Shown in pieces: positions 63,215 through 64,000 of a stretch of 64,000 nucleotides of DNA; the stretch's first letter is position 1; every line of letters starts with the position of its first letter. Below the pieces are notes generated by a model. It saw only the letters and a list, made by a program, of their open reading frames with translations. It searched no databases and was not told where the DNA came from. The position numbers and the translations under genes are program-made. The stretch is from Aliiroseovarius sp. Z3 (GTDB lineage Bacteria; Pseudomonadota; Alphaproteobacteria; Rhodobacterales; Rhodobacteraceae), in NCBI RefSeq assembly GCF_029105185.1, contig NZ_JAFMZK010000002.1, positions 469,825 through 533,824 of the forward strand, written 5' to 3'.

Positions 63215-64000
63215 AGTTTAGCTGTTCAGAATTCGAGGTCCAGCCGCAACGGCGTCGTCGGCCCTTCGAGATTTTCGTGAAGTTTAGCTGTTCAGAATTC
63301 GAGGTCCAGCCGCAACACGACCGAAGTGGTGGTCTACTCGGACTACAGTTTAGCTGTTCAGAATTCGAGGTCCAGCCGCAACGCGAGTTCACACTTCGTA
63401 AAAACCCCGTCAGTTTAGCTGTTCAGAATTCGAGGTCCAGCCGCAACGCAAGTTCACACTTCGTTAAAACACCGTCCAGTTTAGCTGTTCAGAATTCGAG
63501 GTCCAGCCGCAACGCGTGGTGAACCTGAATGTGAACCTCGAACAGTTTAGCTGTTCAGAATTCGAGGTCCAGCCGCAACGTGCCATCCGAGTATTCCGTG
63601 TCGAGGTAAGTTTAGCTGTTCAGAATTCGAGGTCCAGCCGCAACAAGGGATTTCGACGGCCCAACAATGATCTTAGTTTAGCTGTTCAGAATTCGAGGTC
63701 CAGCCGCAACGGCCGTACTGATCTTACTTTCGGTGGTATAAGTTTAGCTGTTCAGAATTCGAGGTCCAGCCGCAACCAGCTTGGTTGGGTTTGGTATTGG
63801 CACGGCAGTTTAGCTGTTCAGAATTCGAGGTCCAGCCGCAACCGGGTCATGCACGAAGTGCTTGAGACCGCCAGTTTAGCTGTTCAGAATTCGAGGTCCA
63901 GCCGCAACAGAGCGCCCGATCTGCTCAAAAACAGCCGTAGTTTAGCTGTTCAGAATTCGAGGTCCAGCCGCAACACCGAAGATAACTTCCCCTTCATTGT
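63215..64000 (-). CRISPR. CRISPR array, at least 12 repeats, continues beyond the window
   Basis: A 36-base repeat, read on the plus strand as AGTTTAGCTG...GCCGCAAC, starts at 63215, 63281, 63347, 63412, 63478, 63544, 63609, 63675, 63741, 63807, 63873 and 63939. All 12 copies are identical. Spacers are 30 bases, two of them 29. The last spacer is cut by the window end. The tracrRNA anti-repeat implies transcription on the minus strand, with the crRNA repeat beginning GTTGCGGCTGG. The leader end would then lie beyond the window. Confidence 0.97.

Noticed and set aside
63148..63522. Open frame through the start of the CRISPR array
   Set aside because: It reads through identical repeats (SCSEFEVQPQ), so it is an array artefact.
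63251..64000. Self-targeting spacers
   Set aside because: By eye no spacer matches any other place in this window; a proper search was not possible.

Overview
The window looks like chromosome from an alphaproteobacterium of the Rhodobacterales (Roseobacter group). The evidence is GC-rich codon use, a MipZ division-site ATPase, UPF0262, DUF2948 and DUF4336 proteins, a LuxI/LuxR pair, TRAP transport, roseobacter-type cysteate genes and a type II-C CRISPR repeat. I identified everything by reading the sequence; no database search was run.

Positions 1-30082 are core genome. A minus-strand block carries mipZ, rpmE, rplS, trmD, rimM, bluB, rpsP, a chorismate mutase, three linked GNAT acetyltransferases and ffh. 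Small-protein genes, a UspA protein, an ABC exporter, an acyl-CoA synthetase and a porin-like protein follow, then luxI/luxR and a glycosyltransferase-sulfotransferase fusion. A plus-strand block runs murA - DUF2948 - hisD - UPF0262 - phosphatase - infA - maf - RNase E/G - yacG - tRNA-Phe. Three small genes of 49, 53 and 55 codons sit inside these blocks.

Positions 30083-45063 are a genomic island inserted at the 3' end of tRNA-Phe. A 46-bp copy of the tRNA end marks its far edge. It carries a tyrosine integrase, an AlpA-like regulator and a primase-helicase. Its likely defence cargo is a 1520-residue protein with an Mrr-like nuclease and a STAND-like NTPase, a separate nuclease with a zinc-finger-like motif, an HNH protein and a GIY-YIG protein. 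Positions 45064-46820 hold debris: a methylase fragment, a second integrase cut by an IS3 remnant, and a GntR regulator lacking its effector domain. This suggests a second, decayed island in tandem.

Positions 47164-55366 form a likely organosulfonate module: an alpha/beta hydrolase, TRAP transporter dctMQP, two related LysR regulators, cysteate sulfo-lyase cuyA, putative sulfite exporter cuyZ and a RidA protein. The same dyad, ATGCA-N5-TGCAT, lies in both LysR-divergent intergenic regions and ties transporter and lyase into one predicted regulon.

Positions 55748-58400 hold a decayed IS6-type transposase and a frameshifted peptidase-like hydrolase. From 58435 to the window end is a type II-C CRISPR-Cas9 locus: a predicted tracrRNA on the minus strand, cas9, cas1, cas2 and an array of at least 12 repeats. 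The tracrRNA orientation implies that the array is transcribed towards the cas genes. Two neighbouring spacers differ only at three synonymous codon positions.
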